Assembly: GCA_903881565.1 (NCBI GenBank)
Contig: CAIRTR010000146.1
Span: forward strand, 1 to 47,346
Source of the DNA: Oligoflexia bacterium
GTDB lineage: Bacteria > Bdellovibrionota > UBA1018
DNA length: 47,346 nucleotides
Direction: 5' to 3'
Numbering within the stretch: position 1 is the stretch's first letter; the number at the start of each line of letters is the position of its first letter. Positions 16,569 through 25,285 of the stretch are shown piece by piece. Position numbers and translations under genes: made by a program. The notes beneath the pieces are model-generated. The model saw nothing but the letters and a program-made list of their open reading frames with translations, had not been told where the DNA came from and searched no databases.

Positions 16569-16617
16569 CTTCAGTTAAAAGGTAACCCGGCCGTCGATTT
16601 CAAGCAACCTATACCCT

Positions 16618-17655
16618 TCAACGCTCGAGATAGGTTGCAGCAATCGTCTGGCGCATCAGGTCCTCAGCATCAATCCAGATATTGCCATCTTTATTCGGCC
16701 AAGCGTAGCCGCCCTTATAATTCTTGGACCACGAGTTTCGAACAATGAACTGACAACGCCCTTCCCGCATTTCGCGACCAATAATCATGGCTTCGTGTCT
16801 TTCACACGACTCGGGAATCACCAAGGTGGCGGTCGAACCGTCCACACGGAGTTGCCGAGTTTTACGGTCGTCAAAAATATTAGCACAAAAAGCGATCCCG
16901 ACCGGTTGTTGCGCCTTTCCCACTTTATTGAGCAACTGGTTTACAAATTCCGTTTTTACACTCGGGAGGCTCGCATCCATCGCCTCGGGCCATTGCTTGC
17001 AGCTGGGAATGAAGCTTCGCTTCAAATTATCGCCCTTGCAACCCTGTTTCACACCCGCTTTAAACCGATCCGGTGTGACGACTTGATCCAAAACAGGATC
17101 GAGTGCCTCAAGGGGGTGACGAATGGAAATGGGTCGACCCTGTGAAAACGAATCAACCACACAGGCGATTGCGTCCAGGGAACCCGTCAACGGCCGCGAA
17201 GACGCAAAACTTCTCCCCATCATCTCTTCGGCGCCCTTGCTCATCGCGGGCGATTCTATCTGCCACTCATTCTTGCGATTGCACGAACCATGACTGCGAA
17301 TAGCGTTGACCGCTTCACATGCCTTGCCGCGCTCAAAATAGTACCGCCCGATATAGTCCTCGGGCTTTCGATTTCTTTTTGCAAAATGCGCGGCTTGAAG
17401 AGACGAAGTCAAATGGGCGAAATCGCGATCCCCGTGCGAAAATCGGTAGGCATCAACCATTTGCGCCCCGACCTCGGCAAAACAGATTGCCAGATCACGC
17501 TGGGAGTTCACGGGAACATGTTCCATGGCTTTACCGGGAACATCCAATCGAAGGGCCGAGCAATCAGATCCCGCCGATGGCGCCGCCGCCCCTGAAGATA
17601 AAGAAAAGATAAGAATGAAAATGGCCCCGAATTTGGGCCACGTACCAGCGCTCAT
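16618..17655 (-). CDS. Secreted papain-like (C1A) cysteine peptidase-like protein
   Basis: The 345-aa product has a signal peptide (AIFILIFSLSSGAAAPSAGS). NSQRDLAICFAEVGAQMVDAYRFSHGD matches the papain oxyanion Gln (52) and nucleophile Cys (58). SCERHEAMIIGREM gives His287, and CQFIVRNSWSKNYKGGYAW gives Asn307 in the NSW motif, followed by the GGY element. The Trp that normally follows the catalytic Cys is replaced by Phe. The long middle part (residues 80-270) does not resemble a standard papain domain. A related, frameshifted copy lies at 40651-41714 and shares AQMVDAYRFSHGD exactly. The likely role is an extracellular or periplasmic protease, but activity is not shown. Confidence 0.75.
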   Translation of the reverse strand: MSAGTWPKFGAIFILIFSLSSGAAAPSAGSDCSALRLDVPGKAMEHVPVNSQRDLAICFAEVGAQMVDAYRFSHGDRDFAHLTSSLQAAHFAKRNRKPEDYIGRYYFERGKACEAVNAIRSHGSCNRKNEWQIESPAMSKGAEEMMGRSFASSRPLTGSLDAIACVVDSFSQGRPISIRHPLEALDPVLDQVVTPDRFKAGVKQGCKGDNLKRSFIPSCKQWPEAMDASLPSVKTEFVNQLLNKVGKAQQPVGIAFCANIFDDRKTRQLRVDGSTATLVIPESCERHEAMIIGREMREGRCQFIVRNSWSKNYKGGYAWPNKDGNIWIDAEDLMRQTIAATYLER

Positions 17656-17811
17656 CTCATTATTCTAGCGCGAAACCGTCTTGACATCCAGCTCACCGGG
17701 TAAATCCTCTGTCAAAGAATTGGCGCAACTAAAACTTGGGGGTAAATCCCCCTATTCTATTTCTCACCCATTGCGGTTAATCTAGTAAAACAAGGAGTTA
17801 ATGCGTTTCAA

Positions 17812-19428
17812 ATGCTAAACCGAAAAACTGACCTCGTAAAAAAGAGCGACAATCAACTGAAGAAAATTCAAGCCGAACTTTCTAAAATTCGCGCTCTCAC
17901 GAATTCAGGTCAGCGAAAAAGCGCACTCCATACAATTGCCGCACTCAAGAAAAAGGGGTTACCACGAAAATTTGCGACCGCAGTTGCAGAAGAAGCAAGG
18001 TTGGCAATGTATTATAATGAGGGTCTGCGAATCATTCACCCTTTTATCAAGAAGGGCACTGCGACGCCTGACGAACGCCTGACCTACGCCAGACTGTTAG
18101 TCGATTGTGGAGCCTATCGAGAGGCAACGCGGATTCTCGAAAACGTGCCCTCGCAAGACAACCCCGAAGTGATTTTGCTCCAATCGATTATGACGATGAG
18201 AAACTGGGAGTGGGCAAACTGTATCGAATCCTTAGAAGAGTTGCACACCACAATGCCCCTTGGGCCTCACGCCTCCCACCGATGTGCACGTTTTCTTGCA
18301 GCGGCCCATATGCATGGGGGGGGAAATCTTCAACGAGCAAAAGATCTTCTCTCGGAACTTTTACTGCGTGATGGCGGTTTTAAGGGATCAAGTGAATATG
18401 ATTTTTTGGATGCCGCGCAACTTGCGGTCCAGTTGGCTATCAAGATGGGCGATTGGGACCTAGCGCGAGCCGGACTTAAGGAACTTAGGGATCGATCGGC
18501 GGGCACTCACAATCCCGATTCGGCTATTCAGGCGAGACTCCTAACGACACTCCTCAAAACTCGATCACAAGGTCCGTCGCCCCAGGATTTGCGAGAGTTC
18601 GAGCTCATTCGAGATGATTTTATGCGAGCGGGTCTCTTTTTTCGAGCTCGTTATTGCGATTACGTCAGGGCGCGGGCCATGCTCGACCTCCCGGCTCTTG
18701 ACGCAAAACCTCTTTTTACACATCTGTATTTTGGAACCCCCTGCGATCGCTTCAGAGAATTGACCCTGCCGAGACTCAGTGAAGTTCCTCCTTTTTATGA
18801 TCTCAAAATAGCAAGCAAGACAGGAAAGACAGAAAAGACAGAAAAGAATGACAAGGACCATGAGACCGCCCCCTCTTTCCTGATCAATCTTGAAACAGGC
18901 GTTTTCAAATCCCTGCAATCTGAAAATGGGTTTGAGGCGGAGATTGAAAAGGGAAATGCGAAACTCCGCCTATTCACCGCTCTCTGCGCTGACTTCTATC
19001 GTCCGCCCAGTTGGGTTCAACTCTTTGAGGCCCTGTATCCGAACGATGATTACAACCCCACGTCTTCGCCTGCCAAGCTCGATCGACTTCTTGGCAGACT
19101 CAAAATGTGGCTCAAGACTCATAAAATTCCCCTTGAGATAACAGAAGCAGACGGGAACTTCAGCCTTGTCGCGAAGGAAACTTGCATTATTCGTGTCCCC
19201 TCGCCGCATCAGCAGGATCTTTCGATGAGACTGGGAAAAGCTCGACTTGTGAAGATTCTCGATACGTTGAGAGGGGGAGGCGTGCCTGAGGAGTTCAGTG
19301 CCGCTGAAGTGAGCGAGAAACTTAAAATGCCTTATATCTCCGCGATTCGGTATATCAATGCTGCGGTTGCGGAGGGAAAACTTGCTCGCATTAAAATGGG
19401 ACGAAACATTCGCTACCGGATGAATTGA
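17812..19428 (+). CDS. TPR protein with winged-helix regulatory domains
   Basis: The 538-aa cytoplasmic product has helical TPR-like repeats over residues 20-300 (for example SALHTIAALKKKG, YREATRILENVP, NLQRAKDLLSELL). A charged Lys/Thr/Glu linker around 345-365 follows. Next is a domain with SPAKLDRLLGRLKMWLKTHKI and ADGNFSLVA, similar to the OmpR/SARP-type winged helix. A final winged-helix-like domain reads FSAAEVSEKLKMPYISAIRYINAAVAEGKLARI and ends GRNIRYRMN. Probably a transcriptional regulator with a TPR input module; the family is not recognised. AAGGAG lies 14 bases before this ATG, but only 3 bases before another ATG at 17801 that opens a 5-codon reading frame (MRFKC). Confidence 0.75.
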   Translation: MLNRKTDLVKKSDNQLKKIQAELSKIRALTNSGQRKSALHTIAALKKKGLPRKFATAVAEEARLAMYYNEGLRIIHPFIKKGTATPDERLTYARLLVDCGAYREATRILENVPSQDNPEVILLQSIMTMRNWEWANCIESLEELHTTMPLGPHASHRCARFLAAAHMHGGGNLQRAKDLLSELLLRDGGFKGSSEYDFLDAAQLAVQLAIKMGDWDLARAGLKELRDRSAGTHNPDSAIQARLLTTLLKTRSQGPSPQDLREFELIRDDFMRAGLFFRARYCDYVRARAMLDLPALDAKPLFTHLYFGTPCDRFRELTLPRLSEVPPFYDLKIASKTGKTEKTEKNDKDHETAPSFLINLETGVFKSLQSENGFEAEIEKGNAKLRLFTALCADFYRPPSWVQLFEALYPNDDYNPTSSPAKLDRLLGRLKMWLKTHKIPLEITEADGNFSLVAKETCIIRVPSPHQQDLSMRLGKARLVKILDTLRGGGVPEEFSAAEVSEKLKMPYISAIRYINAAVAEGKLARIKMGRNIRYRMN

Positions 19429-19451
19429 TCCGGCAATAGAAAGAGGAATCC

Positions 19452-19982
19452 ATGCATTTAGAAACCAAGGATATCGTCAACCAGCCCGTGGATCGTGTTT
19501 ATGCACTTGTACGAGATGATTTGGGAAAACTCGTCCCTTTCCTGCCTAATATTGAAAAAATTGATGTGATCGAAAAAGAAAAAATTAACGAAAACGAACG
19601 CAAGGTCGTGAACCACTGGTATTCGAAAGTTGATGTGCCAGCGATGGCTAAGAAGTATCTAAAGCCCGAGGTCTTTGCCTGGAAGGATTTTGCCGTATGG
19701 AATGATCAGGAGAAGTCCGCATCGTTTCGTCTCGAATCCTTCGTGGGCAAGGATCTGTATGAAGCCAAGGGCAAGAATTACTTTCGCGCAATAGGGACCG
19801 ACAAGACCGAAGTCTGCATCAGTTGTGACATCACGATTCACGCCGACAAGGTACCCGGGATCCCCCGATTCTTGGCGGCGACCCTTCTGCCCGTTATCGA
19901 GGGCATTATTGCAAAGATCCTGGAACCCAACCTCAAGAGCCTAAGTAAGGGTCTGAACGGATATTTCAAGGACCAGAACTAG
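19452..19982 (+). CDS. SRPBCC/START-like ligand-binding protein
   Basis: The 176-aa product begins MHLETKDIVNQPVDRVYALVRDDLGKLVPFLPNIEKIDVIE, the usual opening strand, helix and loop of the polyketide-cyclase/SRPBCC fold. Long beta strands follow (KEKINENERKVVNHWYSKV, ASFRLESFVGKDLYEAKGKNYFRAI, EVCISCDITIHAD). The long C-terminal helix is FLAATLLPVIEGIIAKILEPNLKSLSKGLNGYF. Such proteins bind hydrophobic ligands in a cavity; the ligand here is unknown. AGAGGA precedes the start. The gene follows the TPR regulator by 23 bp and may belong to its operon. Confidence 0.8.
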   Translation: MHLETKDIVNQPVDRVYALVRDDLGKLVPFLPNIEKIDVIEKEKINENERKVVNHWYSKVDVPAMAKKYLKPEVFAWKDFAVWNDQEKSASFRLESFVGKDLYEAKGKNYFRAIGTDKTEVCISCDITIHADKVPGIPRFLAATLLPVIEGIIAKILEPNLKSLSKGLNGYFKDQN

Positions 19983-20021
19983 TTCTTTTTCAATCCGCCT
20001 TTTTCGGTGTATGACTGAGGC

Positions 20022-21554
20022 GTGAAAACAACAGATTTGATTATTTACCTGGGTGGCACTGTTCTGGCGGGTTCGTTCCTTTATATCCTTTGGAGTTATT
20101 TCAAGGGATTAAGAGACTCCCCCAGGGAACTCCTTCTGCTTTTCCTCGCCAAGATCATGGAATACATCGCCTATGGTTCGGCGAATCTTTCGTTTGTGCT
20201 TTTTCTTTCCTCGGATGTGGGCTTAGGAGACATCTCAGCAGGTTCCTATATCGGAGTCTGGTCGATGACCATCACGCTCACGACGATGTTTATTGGGTCC
20301 GTCGCAGACGCCATTGGGATCAAGAAAACCCTCCTGATCGGTACGATCATTTTGCTTTTAGCTCGGATCATCATGCCCTTCACGACAAACATATACTTAC
20401 TAACCCTGTTTAGTTTCCTTCCGCTCGGAGTCGGCATCGCCATGATGGGTCCCGTACTCTCGGTCGGCATCAAGAAGTTCACGTCGCCTGCCACCGTATC
20501 ATTAGGGTTCGGACTTTTTTATACGCTTATGAATGTGGGCTGGGCCGGCGGGGCCTGGGTGTTTGATTATGTTCGGGGGATTATCGGCGCAAAGGGTGGA
20601 CACGTCCAACTGCTGGGACACAGCGTTTCTGCTTATCAGATGATTTTTCTCGTGGGCTTTTTTTGCACCGTGGCCAATTTGTTTTTTGTGCTCCTGATGC
20701 GTGATGGCGTGACCTATGAGTGCAAAACACCACCTAAAGCAGCTCCTAACTCCGCGAACTCAGGCCGCTCTTTAAAGGCAGGATGGGACTCCACGACCAA
20801 GGCGGCACGCGATACCTGGAACATCATTCGTGTCGTTTTTGCGGAGAAGCCCTTTTGGACATTTCTCTTTATGCTGGGTCTGCTGATCTTCGTGCGTTTC
20901 ACCTTTTATCATTTCCACTACACCTTCCCAAAATACGGCCTGCGCGTTTTGGGCGAAAAAGTGAAAATCGGTGCAATTTTCGGAGTTCTGAATCCCGTAT
21001 TAATTGTGTTTCTCACCCCTCTTTTTGCGGCGGTGTTTAAGAATGTTCGCTCCTACATCATGCTGCTCGTTGGGACCACGATCACCTCTTCGGCGATATT
21101 CATCGCGCTTTTGCCCGATCGCATTCTTCAACCGCTGATGGACACCTGGTTTTCGGAACTGATTCTCACGCGATGGTTAAATATTGCGCCCGAGAGTCAA
21201 CAACCGTTGGTGCTGGGACTTGTGATCATGGTGATGATCTTCACCATAGGCGAGGCTATCTGGTCGCCGCGTCTGATGCAATTCACCGCCGAGATTGCGC
21301 CTAAGGGTAAAGAAGGTTCCTACATTGCCTTGTCGGCCTTGCCTTTTTTTGCTGCGAAATTTGTCGTCGGACCCCTATCGGGCTGGTTGGTGGCGACCTA
21401 CACGCCGGAAGGTGCGGCCTCTTATCCGCATCATTATATGGTGTGGATCTGGATCGGGGGAATGTCGTTTATTTCGCCGCTAGGTCTGGTAATTTTCCGC
21501 AAACTTTTTACGCAAGCTGAACACCGAAAAGAACAAGAAGCTCTTCTGGTTTAG
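20022..21554 (+). CDS. Major facilitator superfamily transporter
   Basis: The 510-aa integral membrane protein starts at a GTG (20022) after TGAGG and has about twelve transmembrane segments. GSVADAIGIKKTLLIGTIILLLARIIMP fits the MFS loop-2/3 signature. SVGIKKFTSPATVSLGFGLFYTLMNVGWAGG resembles transporters of the peptide/sugar-phosphate type, with an unusually long periplasmic or cytoplasmic loop near residues 235-260. The substrate cannot be named. The GTG is preferred because the upstream ATG at 20011 runs into a stop after four codons. The stop codon overlaps that of the convergent small secreted-protein gene. Confidence 0.85.
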   Translation: MKTTDLIIYLGGTVLAGSFLYILWSYFKGLRDSPRELLLLFLAKIMEYIAYGSANLSFVLFLSSDVGLGDISAGSYIGVWSMTITLTTMFIGSVADAIGIKKTLLIGTIILLLARIIMPFTTNIYLLTLFSFLPLGVGIAMMGPVLSVGIKKFTSPATVSLGFGLFYTLMNVGWAGGAWVFDYVRGIIGAKGGHVQLLGHSVSAYQMIFLVGFFCTVANLFFVLLMRDGVTYECKTPPKAAPNSANSGRSLKAGWDSTTKAARDTWNIIRVVFAEKPFWTFLFMLGLLIFVRFTFYHFHYTFPKYGLRVLGEKVKIGAIFGVLNPVLIVFLTPLFAAVFKNVRSYIMLLVGTTITSSAIFIALLPDRILQPLMDTWFSELILTRWLNIAPESQQPLVLGLVIMVMIFTIGEAIWSPRLMQFTAEIAPKGKEGSYIALSALPFFAAKFVVGPLSGWLVATYTPEGAASYPHHYMVWIWIGGMSFISPLGLVIFRKLFTQAEHRKEQEALLV

Positions 21555-21835
21555 TTTGCAGAAGCCAGCAGATCCCCGCGGGTATTCCGAGCGCTCAATG
21601 CAGCGATCCTTTTTCGTGCGATGCTGACATTCAAACGGGCTCTATTAAGCTCGGCCTCATCACTCGAATCAAGCCCCGCGATGAAGGCTTCGTTCATCTC
21701 AATGATAGAGACGAGGTGGGTGATCGACTTTTCGCCTCTCGCGATATATGTATCCGCGGCAAACGAGGGACCGCTCGAAAGCGCACTCCACGTGCCCAGC
21801 AGACTTATTGCGAATGCAAATATCGAAGATTTCAA
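21551..21835 (-). CDS. Small secreted helical protein
   Basis: The 94-aa product starts at a TTG (21835) that has an ideal AGGAGG five bases upstream. It has a signal peptide (FAFAISLLGTWSALSSGPSFAAD) and a short helical mature part (ITHLVSIIEMNEAFIAGLDSSDEAELNRARLNVSIARKRIAAL). The family is unknown. The strong ribosome site plus the signal peptide is the reason to accept it despite its size and its tail-to-tail overlap with the MFS gene. It could be a small periplasmic coiled protein. Confidence 0.7.
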   Translation of the reverse strand: MKSSIFAFAISLLGTWSALSSGPSFAADTYIARGEKSITHLVSIIEMNEAFIAGLDSSDEAELNRARLNVSIARKRIAALSARNTRGDLLASAN

Positions 21836-22095
21836 ACCGACCTCCTGAGAAGTTTTTTAACTGCAGGACACTAAGCAATTTACGCGCCAAGCCATACGGC
21901 GATAAGTAAGACGCACCGCTTCCGTTATAAGTATCTAATTTATATGTCATTTATTCTGTATATGACCGGAAAAATCCGGAGGTGCCTTCGGCTGATCCCC
22001 ACTTCTGGTGGCAGTTTGGCAAGGCAGAATTACAGGGTGGGGCCAGTTGGAGATATTGCTTTGTCGCATAGCAAACTCCGCGTTAGGATAGAACT
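21836..22095. other. Intergenic region with complementary GC-rich segments
   Basis: This region separates the divergent small secreted protein from the receiver-domain gene. It is AT-rich to about 21960, with TTATATGTCATTTATTCTG-like sequence that could hold promoters. It then turns GC-rich from 21966 to 22060, with the complementary stretches CCCCAC near 22000 and GTGGGG near 22040 and short repeats of GGCAG. It may form a structured leader, but it does not match a riboswitch consensus that I can recognise by eye. No open frame with coding character is seen. Confidence 0.3.
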
Positions 22096-22569
22096 ATGGC
22101 AGCCGAAAATGAGAACAAGGTCTTTTTGATCGCATCCAGTGACGCCGCGAAGGTTGAGGCAGTCTCTGCCATCATCAAACGTCATTTTTCAGACCCTACA
22201 ATCTATTCGGCGAACGATGGGCCCACGGGTTTGGACAAAATCAAAAACGCACCCCCTCGGGTGGTCATTGTTGACTCCGAAATTCCGAAACTAAGCGCGA
22301 CCCGATTTATTGACGTGATCATCCATGACGAAGCTCACCCCGATATTGCGGTTATTGTCCTTTCGGAGCTACCCAAAAAGGAAAAATACCTTGATGAACT
22401 TGCGACCGGTCGCGTGCAATTCGTCACAAGCATCGAAGATGAAGAAACTCTTTTTCGCTGCCTCACGCGGGCTTTGAATTTTTCGTGCCACAATGAAAAA
22501 GCGGAGTTTTCGTTGAAGTTCCTCGCGCCGGGCGATCACCTGATTCGTGAAGGTGAAAAAGGCAAATGA
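22096..22569 (+). CDS. Receiver-domain protein with truncated cNMP-binding domain
   Basis: The 157-aa product has a response-regulator-like receiver fold: KVFLIASSDAAKVEAVSAIIKRH, then RVVIVDSEIPKL with Asp60 in the phosphoacceptor position, AVIVLSEL, and VQFVTSIEDEETLFRCLTRAL. After residue 135 it runs into FSLKFLAPGDHLIREGEKGK, the opening of a cyclic-nucleotide-binding domain, and then stops at TGA (22567-22569). The usual rest of that domain, about 100 residues, is missing. Downstream in the same frame is only a short stretch (AGCLGLFLVGTEPN) before another stop. It may be a 3'-truncated gene or a degraded one; the sequence does not show which. Confidence 0.65.
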   Translation: MAAENENKVFLIASSDAAKVEAVSAIIKRHFSDPTIYSANDGPTGLDKIKNAPPRVVIVDSEIPKLSATRFIDVIIHDEAHPDIAVIVLSELPKKEKYLDELATGRVQFVTSIEDEETLFRCLTRALNFSCHNEKAEFSLKFLAPGDHLIREGEKGK

Positions 22570-22667
22570 GCAGGCTGTTTAGGGCTTTTCCTCGTAGGCA
22601 CCGAGCCTAATACCAGGTAAGATTTTCTTATCTAGTTCTCTATTTTAACCGTAGAAGGGAATCTACC

Positions 22668-23654
22668 ATGAATCACCGTATGCCTATTGTCGCCCTATTG
22701 TGTTTTTCAATTCTCGCCACTTGGGGTTGCGCCAAGAAGGGAGACGGCACGGAAACAACCATGGATAATGCTCTTTACTCCGCAATTCGAAACACCACGC
22801 CCGCCTTTCGACCCGCAGGGACCGCCGTGCTTTTAGGATCTAAAAATCAGCTGGGATCCGTCATTAAAGACGACGCCATGCTTTCTGCTTACAAAACCTT
22901 GCAAGACTTCAAACATCCTGAGGACGAGGGCAAGGTCGATACGACTAGCATCCACAAGGTGATGTACGAAGCTGGACGATATTTGGATGATGCTCCCTCC
23001 TACTGCACAACCAAGGCTGATCTTTTGGATAGCGCTATTTCGCCATTTGCGTTCGGAGCCGATTTCCTGGGTCATACCTATAATTGCGGTGGAACCGTTG
23101 CCGAAGGCTCAAGGCAATATGGCTATGGTCAAAGCGCGGCCTATCAGGTCACCGGAAATATTAAACACGCGCTCCTGACGTATAAATGGGCCCCCGATTC
23201 GTCAGGGACCGCCGTTGGCGCTTTTCAAGTTTCCTGGGATACCGGAACCAACGATCTCACCATTAATTTCGCTCAATCTGTAAAAGGGGATTCGAGCACC
23301 TTTGGACTCAGAACCTGGATCAGCGGCAACTCCACTACTCACACTTTTTCAATTCGAACAGCCTCCTCGACCAATGCGGGTATTGTCGGAGCAGGGGTTT
23401 CGCAGGGTACTGGAAAATACTTTTTGATCAAGAGTGGCACGAGCTATTATTGCATTCCTGCTGGCTCGGATGAAACGGCACTTGCAGCCATTACTTCAAC
23501 GACCGCAGCAAATATCAGCGCAAATTGTGCGGAGTTTAAAACTGCCGTCGATGCCTTGGTACCCTACAACTATATGACCGATGTTCCTAAAATCGACCTG
23601 ACAGACTTTGATCACGCGGTTGCCGGTACCCCGGTTAAATATTTGATGTTCTGA
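22668..23654 (+). CDS. Putative lipoprotein of unknown function
   Basis: The 328-aa product starts with MNHRMPIVALLCFSILATWGC, a lipoprotein signal with Cys21. A Ser/Thr/Gly-rich, beta-prone mature part follows (ITGNIKHALLTYKWAPDS-like strands and TTHTFSIRTASSTNAGIVGAG) with four more cysteines. I recognise no family. The ribosome site AGAAGGGA precedes the ATG. The pattern of short strands separated by polar loops suggests an extracellular or outer-membrane-facing protein. It stands alone, with the cysteine-rich secreted protein 46 bp downstream. Confidence 0.75.
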   Translation: MNHRMPIVALLCFSILATWGCAKKGDGTETTMDNALYSAIRNTTPAFRPAGTAVLLGSKNQLGSVIKDDAMLSAYKTLQDFKHPEDEGKVDTTSIHKVMYEAGRYLDDAPSYCTTKADLLDSAISPFAFGADFLGHTYNCGGTVAEGSRQYGYGQSAAYQVTGNIKHALLTYKWAPDSSGTAVGAFQVSWDTGTNDLTINFAQSVKGDSSTFGLRTWISGNSTTHTFSIRTASSTNAGIVGAGVSQGTGKYFLIKSGTSYYCIPAGSDETALAAITSTTAANISANCAEFKTAVDALVPYNYMTDVPKIDLTDFDHAVAGTPVKYLMF

Positions 23655-23700
23655 CCCGCGGGGGCTTTACTCATTGGCGCGTTCGTGATCGATTGGGCTA

Positions 23701-24060
23701 ATGAAATATTTACTATTGATGCTGATCTGTCTCAATGTGTCGATCGCAAGTCAGATGGCTTTTGCCGACGAGGGCGCTTGCACAAATGAGCAAGATGCCG
23801 CGATTGCAAAATCGGCGATGGAAGCAAAAGAGCTCGTCTGTGGAAAAAAATGTATGGGAGCTAAAGACTGCACCTCAAAATGCATGTCCGATGATCTTGG
23901 TCTCACTCTGGCTTGCGCCGATTGCTGGGGCGAAGTGGCTGCGTGTGGGAAAAAGCATTGTTGGCTGCCCTGCATGGGCTCGCCGACGGGCAAGAGTTGT
24001 CGGGAGTGTTCTGCAAAAAGTGGTTGCGATGAAGGGTTTAAGACCTGCTCGGGGATTTGA
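23701..24060 (+). CDS. Small secreted protein with 14 cysteines
   Basis: The 119-aa product has a signal peptide (MKYLLLMLICLNVSIASQMAFAD). The mature part of about 97 residues has 14 cysteines in pairs and triplets (KELVCGKKCMGAKDCTSKC, LACADCWGEVAACGKKHC, WLPCMGSPTGKSCRECSAKSGC, FKTCSG). The even count fits seven disulfides, so a compact secreted domain is likely. The CxxC...GKKxC-like spacing recalls cysteine-rich repeats seen in microbial eukaryotes, but I cannot place it in a family. There is no catalytic motif. The gene is followed by the decayed transposase region. Confidence 0.75.
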   Translation: MKYLLLMLICLNVSIASQMAFADEGACTNEQDAAIAKSAMEAKELVCGKKCMGAKDCTSKCMSDDLGLTLACADCWGEVAACGKKHCWLPCMGSPTGKSCRECSAKSGCDEGFKTCSGI

Positions 24061-24127
24061 AGCCAACCCTATCTTGGGCCTCACTTGCTTAAACTGGTCC
24101 CTTATTATGGCTTGCCGAGTAATGATG

Positions 24128-24809
24128 TCATCGTTTTGGGGACGCCGAGCTTCCTCGAACACTTCGAGTCAGGCCAGAAATATTCTGAAATCCGGCAAAC
24201 TCTCTTGAGCTGCTCCCGCTACGCCGGAATCGCCCTCGTGAGAACAGTGTTGCGGTACTGGACGAAGTTCGCCTTGGCCAACCACGCATCCCCTGCGTCC
24301 CTTTACGGCTACATGGGTCGCGTCTTTGAAGTAAGGCTTTAGCCAACTCGGATATTTTGGATTTTGGTCGGTAGTGACCTTGGCTTTCGGATGAATATAG
24401 GGGCGGAGCTCGTCAAAGAGTTCGAATGTCTTAGCTGCACGATGGTCAGCGCGCATTCCGTATTTCTTACGTGAAATTGCAGCCAACGGCCCCTTCGCTG
24501 GCATGCTCGCCACTCGAAACCCTAAGATTCTACGGCTCCCCGGATGGACCACCAGCGGCATACTTAATGGCAAGCACTTAGAGTGTTCAAAGCTTTCCAT
24601 TTCATCAAACTGCATTTCCATTATCTGTCTTTGCTCGGGCACAAAAGATAGGAGCCTTTTCGGATGATGTGAACCAATCCCGGACCTGAAGAACCCCCGT
24701 TTCCTTGCAGTGAAGTGTGCGAAGGGCAGTTGAAATAAAAGCATTTCTTTGGAATTTGGCTGGAATGCGTTGCTTTCATGAGACGGCAACAAAGCAAAAA
24801 CACTGCCAA
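24128..24809 (-). pseudogene. Decayed IS transposase remnant
   Basis: One frame (24169-24792) carries a transposase core: EMQFDEMESFEHSKCLPLS, GSRRILGFRVASMPAKGPLA, ISRKKYGMRADHRAAKTFELF, TTDQNPKYPSWLKPYF and VKGRRGCVVGQGEL. Such segments occur in a family of IS transposases with an N-terminal zinc ribbon and a DDE core (first Asp in FDEMESFEH, second in TTDQNP). A second frame (24621-24809) holds zinc-ribbon-like CFYFNCPSHTS. The stretch between ribbon and core is too short, and the conserved C-terminal part is lost after GQGEL. The gene is therefore frameshifted, probably internally deleted, and not functional. I found no clear terminal inverted repeats. Confidence 0.7.
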
Positions 24810-24877
24810 ACCTAGAGTTTAAACCTCTCTGGTGGTTAGGCGCCGCACACTTTAGGGGGCCAGTTTTTTCGTCTTAA

Positions 24878-25285
24878 TTAAACGATTCCTTTGTCTTTCA
24901 AATGGGCCGAATATTTTTTGTCCTCGCCCTGGACATGTTCTTCAAGCCAGGACTTCAGAAATTGCCACGTCCCAATGGTCAGAATTTGTTTTCCTTCTTT
25001 TAATTGCTCCATAAGGATGCTTGCCTTTTGGGAGAAAGCAGCATGAAATTTCTTATGTTCTTCAAATTCTGGGTACTTAGTTTGCAAAAGGAGTTCCTCT
25101 TCATAACTAAAGTGTTCTTGAGCGTACTTGATAGCCTCCTCCAAAATGGTCGTGAGCGCTTCATCGCCTTTTTCGACTTTCATCGCCTCATGCATCCTGT
25201 TGAGCATCTCTACGAGCTTTTTATGCTGAGCATCGATTGAGGCAATCCCGACACTGTATTTCTCACTCCAGGTAAATCGTGCCAT
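24878..25285 (-). CDS. Bacteriohemerythrin
   Basis: The 135-aa product is a single hemerythrin domain with every di-iron ligand: His21 (DAQHKKL), His58 and Glu62 (EHFSYEEEL), His77 and His81 (EEHKKFHAAF), His117 and Asp122 (EEHVQGEDKKY). It reversibly binds O2 at a non-haem di-iron centre and acts in oxygen sensing, storage or delivery in the cytoplasm. The start follows ATGGAGACGTCTT. Its upstream region contains the short inverted repeat ATATTG-ACAAG-CAATAT (25313-25329), possibly a regulator site. Confidence 0.93.
   Translation of the reverse strand: MARFTWSEKYSVGIASIDAQHKKLVEMLNRMHEAMKVEKGDEALTTILEEAIKYAQEHFSYEEELLLQTKYPEFEEHKKFHAAFSQKASILMEQLKEGKQILTIGTWQFLKSWLEEHVQGEDKKYSAHLKDKGIV

Noticed and set aside
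21966-22060. c-di-GMP or other riboswitch before the receiver gene
   Set aside because: The sequence does not show the conserved core of a class I c-di-GMP riboswitch or of another class that I can match by eye; it is kept only as an unexplained GC-rich stretch.
22593-22607. Hairpin TAGGC-ACCGA-GCCTA after the receiver gene as a terminator
   Set aside because: The stem is only 5 bp and no T-run follows on either strand.
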